From Berberis thunbergii (taxonomy: Eukaryota > Streptophyta > Magnoliopsida > Ranunculales > Berberidaceae): a DNA stretch of 64,000 nucleotides. The notes under the pieces are model-generated. The model was not told the DNA's origin, made no database searches, and saw only the letters and a program-made list of their open reading frames with translations. The position numbers and the translations under genes are program-made. Shown in pieces: positions 1 to 9,789 of this stretch. The DNA lies in contig QNQO01000225.1 in assembly GCA_003290165.1 (NCBI GenBank), positions 682,001 through 746,000 on the forward strand, read 5' to 3'. Position 1 is the stretch's first letter; each line of letters starts with the position of its first letter.

Positions 1-549
1 CAAAAAGCGAAGAGAATACACGAAACTTACTAAGATTCCTGGAACTACGGAAGATCATCTGGCCATCATGGGTGAAGTACCTAGACTTCACAGAAGCATA
101 AAAAAATATAGCTGCCAGTCTTCTGTGTCATCCAACTTGCCATCCAGGAAAGAAGGCTTCTCCAGCCAACAAACACCGAGCTTGTTCATTTTGATGGAGG
201 TAAGAGAATGAACCAGTTTTGTCGACAGACAGAACCCCGCATCCTTCACCCTAATCAAAGTGACAATTAGCATACTCCACCCTCTCTGCGCTATCTGTGT
301 TGCGATAATACCCTGTTAAGATAGTAAATGCCAAATGGAGTCAGAAACAGGGAAGTGCAGGGCGGCCTCAAACATGGCCTTGTATAAGCAAATGAATCCC
401 TCCCTTAAAAAAGTTTGAGACTCGCCCTTCTCAAAAAGCAACAATTCCAGATCATCAGGAACTTCATACCATTGACGGAGGTTGGCTAGGTCCTTCTCTA
501 ACGTCAGCCCCCTAAAAAAGTCAAAGCAAACTGCATAGCGCTCACACAA
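1..549 (-). pseudogene. Extra-ORF fragment of a Tat-like Ty3/gypsy element (gypsy-type putative transposase domain)
   Basis: Two minus-strand open pieces (549-316 and 273-88) read in the order expected for one degraded protein. The upstream piece has VPDDLELLLFEKG followed by GFICLYKAMFEAALHFPV. The downstream piece continues with a LDDTEDWQLYFFML segment. This pattern resembles the plant domain catalogued as 'putative transposase, gypsy type' (PF04195), which occurs in extra ORFs of Tat-lineage retrotransposons rather than in a real transposase. A homologous piece is seen on the minus strand at the right edge of the window (62167-64000). The reading frame is broken between the two pieces and the element continues beyond the left edge. 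I infer a retroelement relic, not a host gene; its function is unknown. Confidence 0.55.
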
Positions 550-779
550 AAAATAAGGTCACGCAGACATGATTGCATGAAGGTTCAAGCTTGGTTAAAC
601 TGGAAAAGCTAAAAAAAATAACAGAAGAAAACTCTGGAAGGTAAAAATATGAAACTCTCCCAAAACAATTTATATAGGCTTGACGCATGGGATAAGTGAC
701 TACCTAATCGTTGCAAAAGCATTAACTATAGAACATTAGCCAAGAAGGCATCGAAATACACCATCATGGCATCACACAT

Positions 780-1405
780 TCCCCCATGCACAATCAGTTA
801 GTAGCCCTATACACAACCCCACTAACTAGGGGAGTAACCGACGAGTCATCAAACAGTCACCCAATCACAACCATACACGTGGTATAGTCCAACCCTAATA
901 TAGAAAGGCCTTAGCGCGGTATCGAGCAGGCCCAAGCATTGTCCAGCTCAGACTCATCCAAGTCACCGTTCAGTCCAGAAGTCAGGTGCCCAACGTGGCA
1001 CAAATCTTGGACTTTGAACTAGGACAATAAGGCCCAAACACAGATTTTTAGGTTATCACAAGCCCAAGATTTATTTTGCATAGCTCTTGATCTAATCAAA
1101 TATTGGGTCCCACACAGAGCCAAGTGTCAGATGTAATTCAGTCATGGATGGGTAAGATCCTCAGCAGGATTTCCTCCCTCCATCATAGCTCGACGTTAGA
1201 GTCAATGAAGGAGTGAAATACTCACTATATAAGGTGAACAAAAGATATGAGAAAAGTACGCACTTCCAATCCAATTTACAGTCTACATCCACCTTTACTC
1301 AGTCATCTGACTTTAGCATCCGAGTGCATTCGACCACCACAAGGGTGGTACTTGGCTCACTACTGTTGTTCATTTTGCATGTCAGGAATTGACAGGGACA
1401 TATTT
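780..1405 (+). repeat. Probable LTR remnant (Tat-like)
   Basis: The layout resembles the better-supported LTR at 48.9-49.6 kb. There is a TATA motif (TATATAAG, 1226-1233), then about 130 bp later a 'ccaccacaagggtggt' fold followed by 'ggctcac' and a caggaattgacaggg-like tail. The other LTR has 'ccaccccacggtgg ... ggctcac ... caggaacaggg' in the same order. It follows an antisense extra ORF, as a 3' LTR of a Tat-like element would. Boundaries are estimates; no target duplication was found. Confidence 0.35.
1226..1233 (+). promoter_or_regulatory. TATA box of the probable LTR
   Basis: TATATAAG in an otherwise mixed-composition stretch, placed where the U3 promoter of the LTR would be. Assignment rests on position and motif only. 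Confidence 0.35.
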
Positions 1406-3061
1406 GGACACATCAGTAACGCTTCCATGCACAATGGGAGATGCTCTAGTTTAAGCTGGTTATCTAGATAGTAGGGGGCTGTAAGGTCGCCTTAGCTTAA
1501 CTCGTACGAAACCTTACCTTTTTTCCATTAAAAAAGACCATTGCATGCAATCTGTTTATGTCGCTTTCCTGGGTCAAGTTCAAATTATCACGACTCCTAG
1601 CCAAAGTGATTCCCCACAAACGTCGAGGCTTGAAAGAAAGTCAAGATAGATCTCTTGGATCAGCATTTGATTGTCATCCTTGTGCTTTTTTCTGTTTGCG
1701 TTTCTTTAAACATCATCCGAAACAGTCGTGAGCCTATACTTCGAATTTTGAAAGCACATGGAAATCTTTTGAAAAAAAGCATCTCAAAACAAATTTTGTG
1801 TGATTTGAGGACCCATATATAAGAGAATCTGATTAAATTATTGGGCTTTCTGTTGCATCCAATACAAGTTTTCGAGTCCGGATATTCTGTCTAGAGATTC
1901 CGTAGTCCATATAGCCCTCAGTGTCCATGGCTCCAGACCCTATCTTCTTTAACAATTTAAACTTTTTTCCGATGCATCGAACCATTGATTTTCACGAGTT
2001 TGGTATGATTCTCGCCCATACAAAGCTGAGACCTTTTCTATTAAAGCACTAGGACTGGTGAGACTCCACCATTAACCATGGGTTCCCAAGGCTTGATGTA
2101 TTATAGATTTGCCTTTTTTCTTATTAGATGATAATTTAACATAAATTACATATAATCCATTCCTGGATTTTCCTTTCTAACACCAGAAAATAAACATAAC
2201 AGTAGCACTATGGGCAAAAAAGTTCCAATATTTTGGAGTTTTAGAGAATTTAGATCATAGACCCAGACAATTTAGTATGTGGACTGGAGAGCTGTAGCAA
2301 GGCAATCCATCATGAAACAAAGAAGAGCAGCAGTTGTGCTGCTGAAAAGGCAATCAAACTAGTCAGGATTTTCTTCCCCGATCCAACACAATCCACTCTT
2401 ATTGCAGATTTTGACAAAAAAAAAAAAAAAAAAACAGGCGGAGTGTTGAGATTTTCCTCGAGCTCTAAGCACAACTATTTGTAGTTCGCTTCTGATTTGG
2501 TTCTCAGGGATTAAAGAGAGATTAGCCATGAATGAATAAATTCTGTTGTTTGAATACAATCAAACAGTTTCTGCATGCATATGAAGATGAACATACGCCA
2601 CAAAGTATAGAGCAACAGCACTACTCCATACTAACTCCATCAGTTGGGATTTCAGTTCAGGTTGAACCTAACAATGTATTCTAGGCAACTCTAAATTTTC
2701 GGACATTAAAGATTAACTAATTAAAATCTGATATGGTTACAGACTGAATCTTGACGTCTGGAATATGCACTCTAAACTCATGACTGGAGATTATTATCGA
2801 TCTTTTGCATGAATGTCCATGTTTGAATCATGAAAGTATTATTTCTTTTTTCTTTAGTTTGGTTTTTCACTGCAATTAATGGAAGTTGTTAGACTCCTAA
2901 AATAACCCTCGTGTTCATGGCTCCATGTAGTTAATTCCATTCAGAAGAGTGAACAAAGCTTAAATTTAAGAAGCCTTTGATGCAAGAAGATAACGCTGTA
3001 GTACTATTACTAAATAGGTAGCTATGTTACAAGCACACTCAAATACATTCCTACAACTACA
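1406..3061. other. Non-coding stretch, no feature recognised
   Basis: No coherent coding region, terminal repeat or RNA gene is visible. It holds a homopolymer A run near 2417-2434 and short ORFs without recognisable domains. It forms the left flank of Pack-CACTA A; the flank base triplet at 3059-3061 is ACA. Confidence 0.5.
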
Positions 3062-3400
3062 CACTACTACAAATATTACCTTAGGTAACGCCACTTAGAT
3101 AACGCTTTTTTAAAGAGCTATCCAAGTGGGCACTAGGATAGCGCTTATTTGTCTTTAAAAAAAAAAATTTTAAAATAAAAAAAAACACTACAATAGCGCT
3201 TTTAATTTTTTTTTTCCAGTTAAGCGCTATCTTAGTTATGTCTTAGATAGCGCTTTAAAAAACGCTATGAGAAAAACCATTACCAAAGCTACCATAGCGC
3301 TTTTAAAGTGCTTGCATAGCGCTTCGAAAGCGCTATGCTAGTTACATTTAGAATAGCGCTTCGGAATATCACTACTATAGCGCTTACATCTTAGTCTACG
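3062..3400. repeat. Left subterminal repeat array of Pack-CACTA A
   Basis: Repeated short motifs in both orientations built on AGCGCTAT / ATAGCGCTT, spaced by A/T-rich runs. The same motif array occurs at the other end (about 9790-10077). In CACTA elements such arrays bind the element's DNA-binding protein and are needed for transposition. Here the function is inferred from position. Confidence 0.85.
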
Positions 3401-3556
3401 TTTCCCACATAAAATTTTTGCAAGCAAACCTAGCCATGGCTGCAATAACACTTCGAGAGGGAGGTCATCTTCCTCATTCTCTTCTAACTCAAAAGCTTCC
3501 CCTGTTTCGCTCTCACTTCCAAACCTCTTTGTAAGTCAATCGTTCGATGGTTTGAG

Positions 3557-4320
3557 ATGGCTGGAAAAGCAATTGGTTCAGTAGCCTCGAAAAAAACCAC
3601 ATCGAGGAGCAGCAAGGTCGGGTTCCAGTTCCCCGTTGGTAGAATCGCTAGATTACTCAAAGTAGGCAAGTATGCAAGCAAGTTTGCGCTGGCGCCCCTA
3701 TCTATCTCGCTGCCGTACTCGAATATTTGGCCATAGAGGTACATTTTTTTATCTGGGGGGCTTTGATTTTGTTGTTTTACGTCATTGTTTTTATCTTGTT
3801 TTGAGAGGAGTTCGATTTTTTGGCCCTAATTTGGTGATTTTTTTGGTTATTTTTTTTATCTTATTTAAATCTGGGTATTTTGTTTCAAGTTTATATCTTT
3901 AGAACCGGGTTGGTTAAGCATGCTTTGATTTTGAATGGGTTTTCATTAGTTTGGTTTTGATTTGCCTTTTGTGCCCTAATTTTTTGATTTTCTGAAACGA
4001 AATTGAATCATGTTTATGTTTACATGGGGTTTGATTGTTTTGGTTTATTTTTATGAAATTGACAATGGACTTTGATTATGGTGCTTAAATTTGTGATTTT
4101 TTGTGAAACAGACTTGAACAATTTTGACCTAATGAATTGGGAATCTAATTTACAATGGGTTTCTTCTTATCAGGTGTTGGAGTTAGCAGGAAAAGCAGCG
4201 AGAGACAACAAGCAATCCAGAATAGTGCTACGACACATACAATTGGCAGTGTGAAATGACGAGGAGTTGAGTAAGTTGTTGGGTGCAATCATTGCCAATC
4301 TTGCTTCATCGGGCTTTCTT
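3557..4320 (+). pseudogene. Captured histone H2A gene fragment, two exons
   Basis: Exon 1 starts at ATG 3557 and gives an H2A-type N-terminus with the motif [13 protein letters not shown], followed after a frame change near 3683-3690 by the H2A alpha-helix segment [16 protein letters not shown] donor site (gag|gtacat) lies at 3738/3739. Exon 2 starts after 'cttatcag' at 4174 and gives [13 protein letters not shown] and RHIQLAV. The next codon, arginine in H2A, is TGA (4252-4254), after which NDEELSKLLG still reads. H2A is about 130-140 residues; the docking domain and C-terminal tail are lost after about 4296. The intron position matches intron-containing plant H2A genes. A frameshift, a nonsense codon and the truncation exclude a functional histone. 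It is the first captured piece inside Pack-CACTA A. Confidence 0.85.
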
Positions 4321-4854
4321 CTTGTCGCTTTTCTTCACTTCACTCAATTTTGTTCACTTCAATCTTCCTCTCTTTCTAAGAATAGTTTTCATTCATATTT
4401 TGAAACAGTGAGTTGATTCGCTCAATAAATGATGACTTAGCCCAGGATTTTAACTCGAGATCTCATTCCGTCGTCCTCCTTGGTGGATTTCAAAGGTAAG
4501 TTTCAGAAATTATGGTTTTTCACTTTAATTTTTATCAGCTGTTGTTTGCTGATTCATTTTCTTTCACGTTCAAAGGTTACGACATTGTTCACTTTGTTTT
4601 GGGAGGATTTGAATAAGTAAACGAAATGTTTTCTTTTACTAACTTCATTCGTTTTGATTCAGAGTGTTTTGTCTTTGTTATTGTTGAATTGAATTCCTTA
4701 CAAATAATGAAAACAAAGAGACTAATTTCTCTACTTTATTTGTTTTTGTTTAGTCTGTTTTGATTTGTTTAGATGCAGAGACCGCTTTCTATTGTTTTAA
4801 TTTTTGAATTTTGGAGTTGAATTGATTCTTAAGTTGCCAAATTTCTTTTATATG

Positions 4855-5010
4855 GAAGCGGGATCGGTTCGAAAACTGATCTGCCAGAGAGATGGAAGGA
4901 AAAAGAAGAGGCGATATTACATGTTTATAACAGAGGAAGATTTGAAACACAGTCCTGAAATGGACACACGTACTTCCGGTAAGGATTTGATTGCCAAGGT
5001 GCTTTTTAAG
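4855..5010 (+). other. Exon-like coding piece, gene not recognised
   Basis: An open plus-strand stretch reads a basic run (GRKKKRRYYMFITEEDL) and a downstream GKDLIAKV, with codon composition more like an exon than the flanking T-rich intron-like DNA. It lies between the H2A and kinesin pieces of Pack-CACTA A and probably comes from another captured gene. I cannot place the parent gene. A second exon-like end with a good donor (CAAAG|gtaag) lies near 4495. Confidence 0.35.
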
Positions 5011-6120
5011 TATTATTTTTGTCGATTTTGATCTTAATTTCCAAATATTTGTTCTTTTCTCTATATTATTTTTGGATGATTATTGTCAAGCTTCTAGCCA
5101 ATTGGTAAACTACTCTAAATCCTTGATACAACCTTAACATTCATCCTAATGGCAAGTTTTGGAGTCAAGGAAGTCACATTCAAAATATAAATACATTGGT
5201 TCTCCCACTTACCCTCTCTAGCAAGAAATCTTGAGATCCTTTACCATATTTTTTGTTGATAATGATCTCACTCAAATAGAGAACTGAAAACACATTCATG
5301 CTCTTGAATATATATTTTGCCAAAAGGTGTGGTTTTTGGTGTGGCATATGGCCTTTTGTTAAGAAGCGACTAGTGTTATGAGGTGCAATGAAGTCGAGGC
5401 TTGGTACATGGAAGTCCAAGGGGGGTAGGCTTACATGGTATCAGTTCTTTTAACCTGTCCACTTACTATGTACCCCTGTCATTTCCTGCTGGAAAGTTGC
5501 AACAAGGATATAAGCTATAAGGAGACCTTAGAGTGGTTCCAAATAGGATGGAAGTTTTATTTTTCTTATGCACATCCCTCGAATATGTGTGGTCCAGTTC
5601 TTTGTCAGAGTATTTTAATATTGGAATATACTTCCTCAAATGGATTTAACATACGGTTAGATAAGAATATAAATATAAAGTGAGATTATGGATGCCATTA
5701 AACATTGTCTGCCTCAGAGTTTTGGGATTTTAGTTGATGGAAACTTTGCTTGAAAACTTCGTCTTAAAATTAGAATGGCTGTCAGAGATGAGGAAATTGA
5801 AGAAGTGTGTATTTAATTGAATACTACCAATACTCTTGGTCTAACAATAAAGAAGACATGGTTTTGGAAGTGGACAAAGGATGGTCTTTTTTTTGGTGCC
5901 ATCATTTAATCCACACATGATGAATAACCTACTTTTACCTATGTTGCTGTTCTAACCTCTAAAGCCACAAAAAGTTCTCATAACGAAACCTTGAGGTAGA
6001 GATCTTTCTATGTCTACTCTTCATTAAATCAGACTCATTTGGTCTGGGCTTTCCTACAAGGTATTTCTGTGGTTTCAGTGTTGTACTGTGGTTGAATCAA
6101 ATTTAACTTTCATAATGTAG

Positions 6121-6590
6121 GGGTTTTCAAATAGAAAGGTTGGGGCAACGAGTATTAACTCCAAGAGCTCTCGTTCTCATATCGTCTTCACTTGTGTAAT
6201 TGAATCCTGGTGCAAGGTATACCACTATAAGTTTATTTTCAGTTGTTACTCACAAGAACCGCTTATTCTGATTTCACTTATAGGGTAGCTTGGTTTATGA
6301 AGTGATTTCATATTTCACTGTGCCTGTGCTGGTTGTTTGGGGCCTGTAGTCCATATTGCTTCTTGTTGTTCCTAATTCAACTTTGTATTTCTATTGCTCC
6401 AAAATTTTTTACAGGGTACCTCGTCAAAAGGCTTTAGTAGGAAGGAACTGCACCCATGGGTGTAGACATAAGCTGTAGAATCAACTTTGTTGATCTTGCT
6501 GGATCAGAGCGAAATAAGCCAGATGATGATGTAGGAAGGCAGAGTGTAAAAGAGGGTAAAAACGTAAAGAAATCTCTAGCACAGCTTGGG
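6121..6590 (+). pseudogene. Captured kinesin motor-domain fragment (KIN-12-like)
   Basis: Exon 6121-6216 begins after an AG acceptor and ends at a GT donor. It encodes 32 residues including the kinesin switch I signature SSRSH in the context [19 protein letters not shown]. The second exon (6415 to about 6590) ends at a gtaag donor and encodes the switch II signature as FVDLAGSERNK, followed by GKNVKKSLAQLG. These are two adjacent core motifs of the microtubule-dependent ATPase motor. The P-loop, neck and stalk are absent. The second exon is interrupted near 6449-6470 by a 22-bp block copied from the neighbouring monooxygenase piece, which puts a stop in frame. Similarity to plant KIN-12 is my judgement from the residues around SSRSH. 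Confidence 0.85.
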
Positions 6591-6639
6591 TAAGATTTCA
6601 GACCACTGTTTGTCTGTTTTCGTGATCATCAAAGAGAAG

Positions 6640-7265
6640 ATGAAATTTAGAGGGATACTTGGGTTTGATAATGGGTTGATGTGTGCACCCATGGGTGTAG
6701 ACATATCTGGACCTGAACTTGTTGCTGCAGTTGCCAACTCCGGTGGTATCGGACTACTTGCCGGCCCCTCTGTATGTTTTTCTTTCATCTCTACTTGTTT
6801 CATTTTGATGACTGTATAGTTTTAAGAACATACGTTGTGTTTGAACAGTATAATTATGATGCAAGAGTGAATGTAGCTTATTTCGATATAGTGGAGTGTG
6901 CAATTGGTATTAGAGTTCTAGCTAAACCTTTGTTGTGTTTGGACCATTTTTGTAGGTGGGATCAGTGAAAGCTGCCGAGAGAGCGATTGCTGCAGGAGTT
7001 GATTGCATTGTGGCCCAAGGTCAAGAGGTTGGGGGTCACGTAGCTGGAAAGGTAAGTCTCCTTCCTTCCGTTGTCCACAGCTCACATTCAAACAAAGGGT
7101 GTGCTTAACATTTTGTGTAGGTTGCTTTGACAGGCCTAGTACCCAGAATAGTTGATTTGGTTGGAGATAGAAACATTCCAGTAGTTGCCGCCGGATCCAT
7201 CAGTGATGGTCGTGGCTATGTTGCTGCACTTTCCCTAGGTGCCAAGGGTATTGTGTGGGAACAAG
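6640..7265 (+). pseudogene. Captured nitronate monooxygenase (2-nitropropane dioxygenase-like) fragment
   Basis: Three exons with canonical splice borders are visible. Exon 1 (6640-6771) starts at ATG and reads FRGILGFDNGLMCAPMGVD then ISGPELVAAVANSGGIGLL, the N-terminal strand of this FMN-dependent TIM-barrel family. Exon 2 (6956-7051) reads AAGVDCIVAQGQEVGGHVAG, which contains the family's phosphate-binding GxExGGH motif. Exon 3 (7121-7265) reads LVPRIVDLVGDRNIPVVAAG and GRGYVAALSLGAKGI. The family oxidises alkyl nitronates to carbonyl compounds. The middle of the barrel between exons 1 and 2 and everything after exon 3 are missing, so this is a partial, non-functional copy. Introns are retained, which excludes a processed pseudogene. 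Confidence 0.85.
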
Positions 7266-7354
7266 GTATGTGATATACCAATGAACATACTGGTTACCAT
7301 TTCCTTGCAATTGATTCCAGCTTGTCGAACTAACTTTAGATCGGTTCATTTAGT

Positions 7355-7501
7355 TACAACAATGGGGTAAGATCCCCAAGTGTAGAGCAGATTCAGAGAA
7401 TCTCGGCGAGGTTACGACAGTATGGGAAGATTGAAGGCAAGAATGTTTTCTATTGGTTTCAGAATCATAAAGCCAGAGAAAGGCAGAAGATCTATAAATG
7501 A
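7355..7501 (+). pseudogene. Captured WUSCHEL-type homeobox fragment
   Basis: An uninterrupted 48-codon stretch encodes the second half of a WOX homeodomain. It reads [20 protein letters not shown], then [19 protein letters not shown], then ERQK, ending at TGA 7499-7501. The YNNGVRSP loop and [12 protein letters not shown] recognition helix are hallmarks of the WUS clade of plant homeodomain transcription factors, which control stem-cell identity in meristems. Helix 1, the WUS box and the EAR motif are missing. The piece is bounded by unrelated captured sequence and has no start codon of its own. It is too short to act alone but could be read as part of a chimeric transcript of Pack-CACTA A. 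Confidence 0.85.
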
Positions 7502-7753
7502 TTATTTTCTACTATTTCCAGTTAAGTGATTCATCTCAGGATCTAGTCAATGTCTGATCATCTAATTTTGTCTTTAAGAACTGTGCATATTACAGATTCA
7601 TCTATTGCTACTGACATATTACATAGATGAGCATTAGATCCATCCCAAAACTCAGAAACAATGCCCTTCTTTTTGTTGCAGATCTGGAAAATATGGGGGA
7701 AGTAGCACCATCAAAATAGACTCTGAATTACAAAGTCACAAATTCTCAATGTT

Positions 7754-7836
7754 GATGCTAATGGGGTTCCATCCAAGACACAAGATGCAGTGATGGAGTG
7801 ATGCTAATGGGATTCCATCCAAGACACAAGATGCAG
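7754..7836 (+). repeat. 37-bp segment duplicated in tandem (46-bp period)
   Basis: A segment reading gatgctaatgg(g/g)ttccatcc... occurs at 7754-7790 and again at 7800-7836 with one visible difference. It lies between the homeobox and demethylase pieces of Pack-CACTA A and looks like a small duplication made during repair. Confidence 0.75.
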
Positions 7837-8004
7837 CCAAGTGAGCACTCAGCATTCGTTATTGAAACATGCATGTGCTTAACAATTTAGTCACTGATCT
7901 TTTATTTTCTCGTCTTTCAGCTTTGCAAACAGGTTGACGCATATCAAAGAGAATCACAAATTTCAAAAAGATTGTAAAGAGGTTCATAGAGAAGAGGATT
8001 CAGC

Positions 8005-8387
8005 AAAGGGGTTCGCACATATTGTCTTGAACATGCTGTGGAAGTAGAAAAACAGCTCCGGCCTGTTGGTGGAGCAATTATGCTACTCCTTTGTCATCCG
8101 GGTGAGTTGTTGGTACAATGTGTTTGATTTGCTCTCCTCATTTAATCTTTCTTTTACTTGTTGTGTTTTCATAAATGTAACCTCTTAGCCAACTTCAAGT
8201 TCTCTTTCCTGATGTTCAATGTTACATGGTTTTCTTGTGTTGACATTTTCAGAGTATCCTAAAGTGGAAGCAGAAGCAAAACTGTTGGCAGAAGAGTTGG
8301 GAATTGATTATGATTGGAATGACATTTTATTTAAAGAAGCTAATAAAGAGGAACAAGAAATTATTAGAGCAGCTTTGGATGACGAGG
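8005..8387 (+). pseudogene. Captured REF6/ELF6-type JmjC histone demethylase fragment
   Basis: The first exon piece (about 8005-8101) reads VRTYCLEHAVEVEKQLRPVG then MLLLCHP, and ends at a gtgagt donor. The second (8253-8387, after ttttcag) reads EYPKVEAEAKLLAEELGIDY then WNDILFKEANKEEQE and AALDDE. Joining the two restores an in-frame HPEYPK across the splice. These match the region downstream of the JmjC domain in plant REF6/ELF6/JMJ705-type H3K27 or H3K4 demethylases, where a conserved CLEHAVE...LLLCHPEYPK block precedes the zinc fingers. The catalytic JmjC domain and zinc fingers are absent. Codons run directly into UDP-glucose dehydrogenase sequence at about 8386, but in a different frame, so the chimera stops at TGA 8402-8404. 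Confidence 0.8.
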
Positions 8388-9645
8388 CCTTGATGATGTT
8401 GTGAAGCAGTGCAGAGGGAAGAACCTCTTCTTCAGCACCCATGTTGAGAAACATGTTGCAGAGGCTGATATCATCTTTGTCTCAGTCAACACCCCAACCA
8501 AGACTCGAGGTCTTGGGGCAGGCAAAGCTGCTGATCTCACCTACTGGGAGAGTGCCACTCGCATGATTGCAGATGTCGCCAAATTTGACAAGATTGTGGT
8601 TGAGAAATCCACTGTCCCAGTGAAAACAGCTGAGGCCATCGAAAAGATCCTCATGCACAACAGCAAGGGAATCAACTTTCACATTCTTTCTAACCCAGAG
8701 TTCCTTGCAGAAGGAACTGCAATTGAAGATCTCTTCAAGCCCGACCGCGTGCTCATTGGTGGCCGGGAGACCCCTGAGGGCCAGAAAGCTATCAATGCCT
8801 TGAAAGATGTGTACGCCAATTGGGTGCCTGAGGATAGAATTATATGCACCAACCTCTGGTCTGCAGAGCTTTCGAAGCTTGCTGCGAATGCTTTCTTGGC
8901 CCAGAGAATCTCCTCTGTCAATGCCATGTCAGCTCTTTGTGAAGCAACGGGTGCAGATGTTGCTCAGGTTGCCCATGCAGTTGGCAAGGACACCAGAATC
9001 GGACCCAAGTTTTTGAATGCTAGTGTTGGTTTTGGAGGTTCATGCTTTCAGAAGGATATTCTCAATCTTGTCTACATCTGTGAATGCAATGGCCTCCCTG
9101 AAGTTGCCAACTACTAGAAACAAGTCATCAAGATCAATGACTATCAAAAGACTCGGTTTGTTAACCGTGTGGTATCCTCCATGTTCAACACTGTTTCAGG
9201 GAAGAAGATTGTTGTGCTCGGATTTGCATTCAAGAAGGACACCGGTGACACTAGGGAGACCCCCGCAATTGATGTCTGCAAGGGGTTGATTGGGGATGGC
9301 GCCCGCATCAGCATCTATGATCCACAGGTCAATGAGGACCAGATTCAGAGGGATCTGACACTGAAAAAGTTCGATTGGGACCACCCTCTTCACCTCCAGC
9401 CAATGAGCCCCAACTCTGTGAAGCAAGTGAACGTTGTTTGGGATGCTTACTCAGCCACAAAGGATGCCCATGGTATCTGCATTCTCACTGAATGGGATGA
9501 GTTCAAGACTCTTGATTACCAAAAGATCTATGATAACATGCAGAAGCCTGCTTTTGTGTTCGATGGGCGCAATGTCGTGAATGCAGAAAAGCTAAGGGAG
9601 ATTGGATTCATTGTGTACTATAAACATATTAACAATTTTGTATGA
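8386..9645 (+). pseudogene. Captured UDP-glucose 6-dehydrogenase, N-terminally truncated with one stop
   Basis: The largest captured piece covers roughly 415 of the about 480 residues of plant UDP-glucose dehydrogenase, the enzyme that makes UDP-glucuronate for cell-wall polysaccharides. Reading begins [16 protein letters not shown] and retains VSVNTPTKT, the catalytic-loop motif [11 protein letters not shown] with its cysteine, and GFAFKKDTGDTRETPAIDV of the C-terminal UDP-binding domain. The N-terminal NAD-binding GxGYVG segment is missing. A single nonsense codon (TAG, 9115-9117) replaces the tryptophan expected after VANY; otherwise the frame is open to about 9624. The ending diverges after GFIVY. 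Plant UGD coding regions usually lack introns, so capture from DNA or cDNA cannot be told apart. The high conservation suggests recent capture. It is not a functional gene, but transcripts could pair with those of the true UGD. Confidence 0.9.
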
Positions 9646-9789
9646 ATGCTTAAATTATATTTTGAATGAATGAGAAACAGTTAGTTATTATGTTGTGTCT
9701 TTATTGATTGATTGAACGTTGTCATTATTATATTAAATATTATATTTAGCCCAGAAAATCGGGTATCGAAAAAATAGAAAAAACAAATC

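Noticed and set aside
6687..6970. A second transcript start at the repeated CCCATGGGTG motif
   Set aside because: The motif is native to the monooxygenase exon and duplicated as filler in the kinesin exon; nothing indicates initiation there.
8401..9645. UDP-glucose dehydrogenase as a functional gene
   Set aside because: It lacks the N-terminal NAD-binding segment, has a TAG at 9115-9117, diverges at the C-terminus and lies inside a transposon between other gene fragments.
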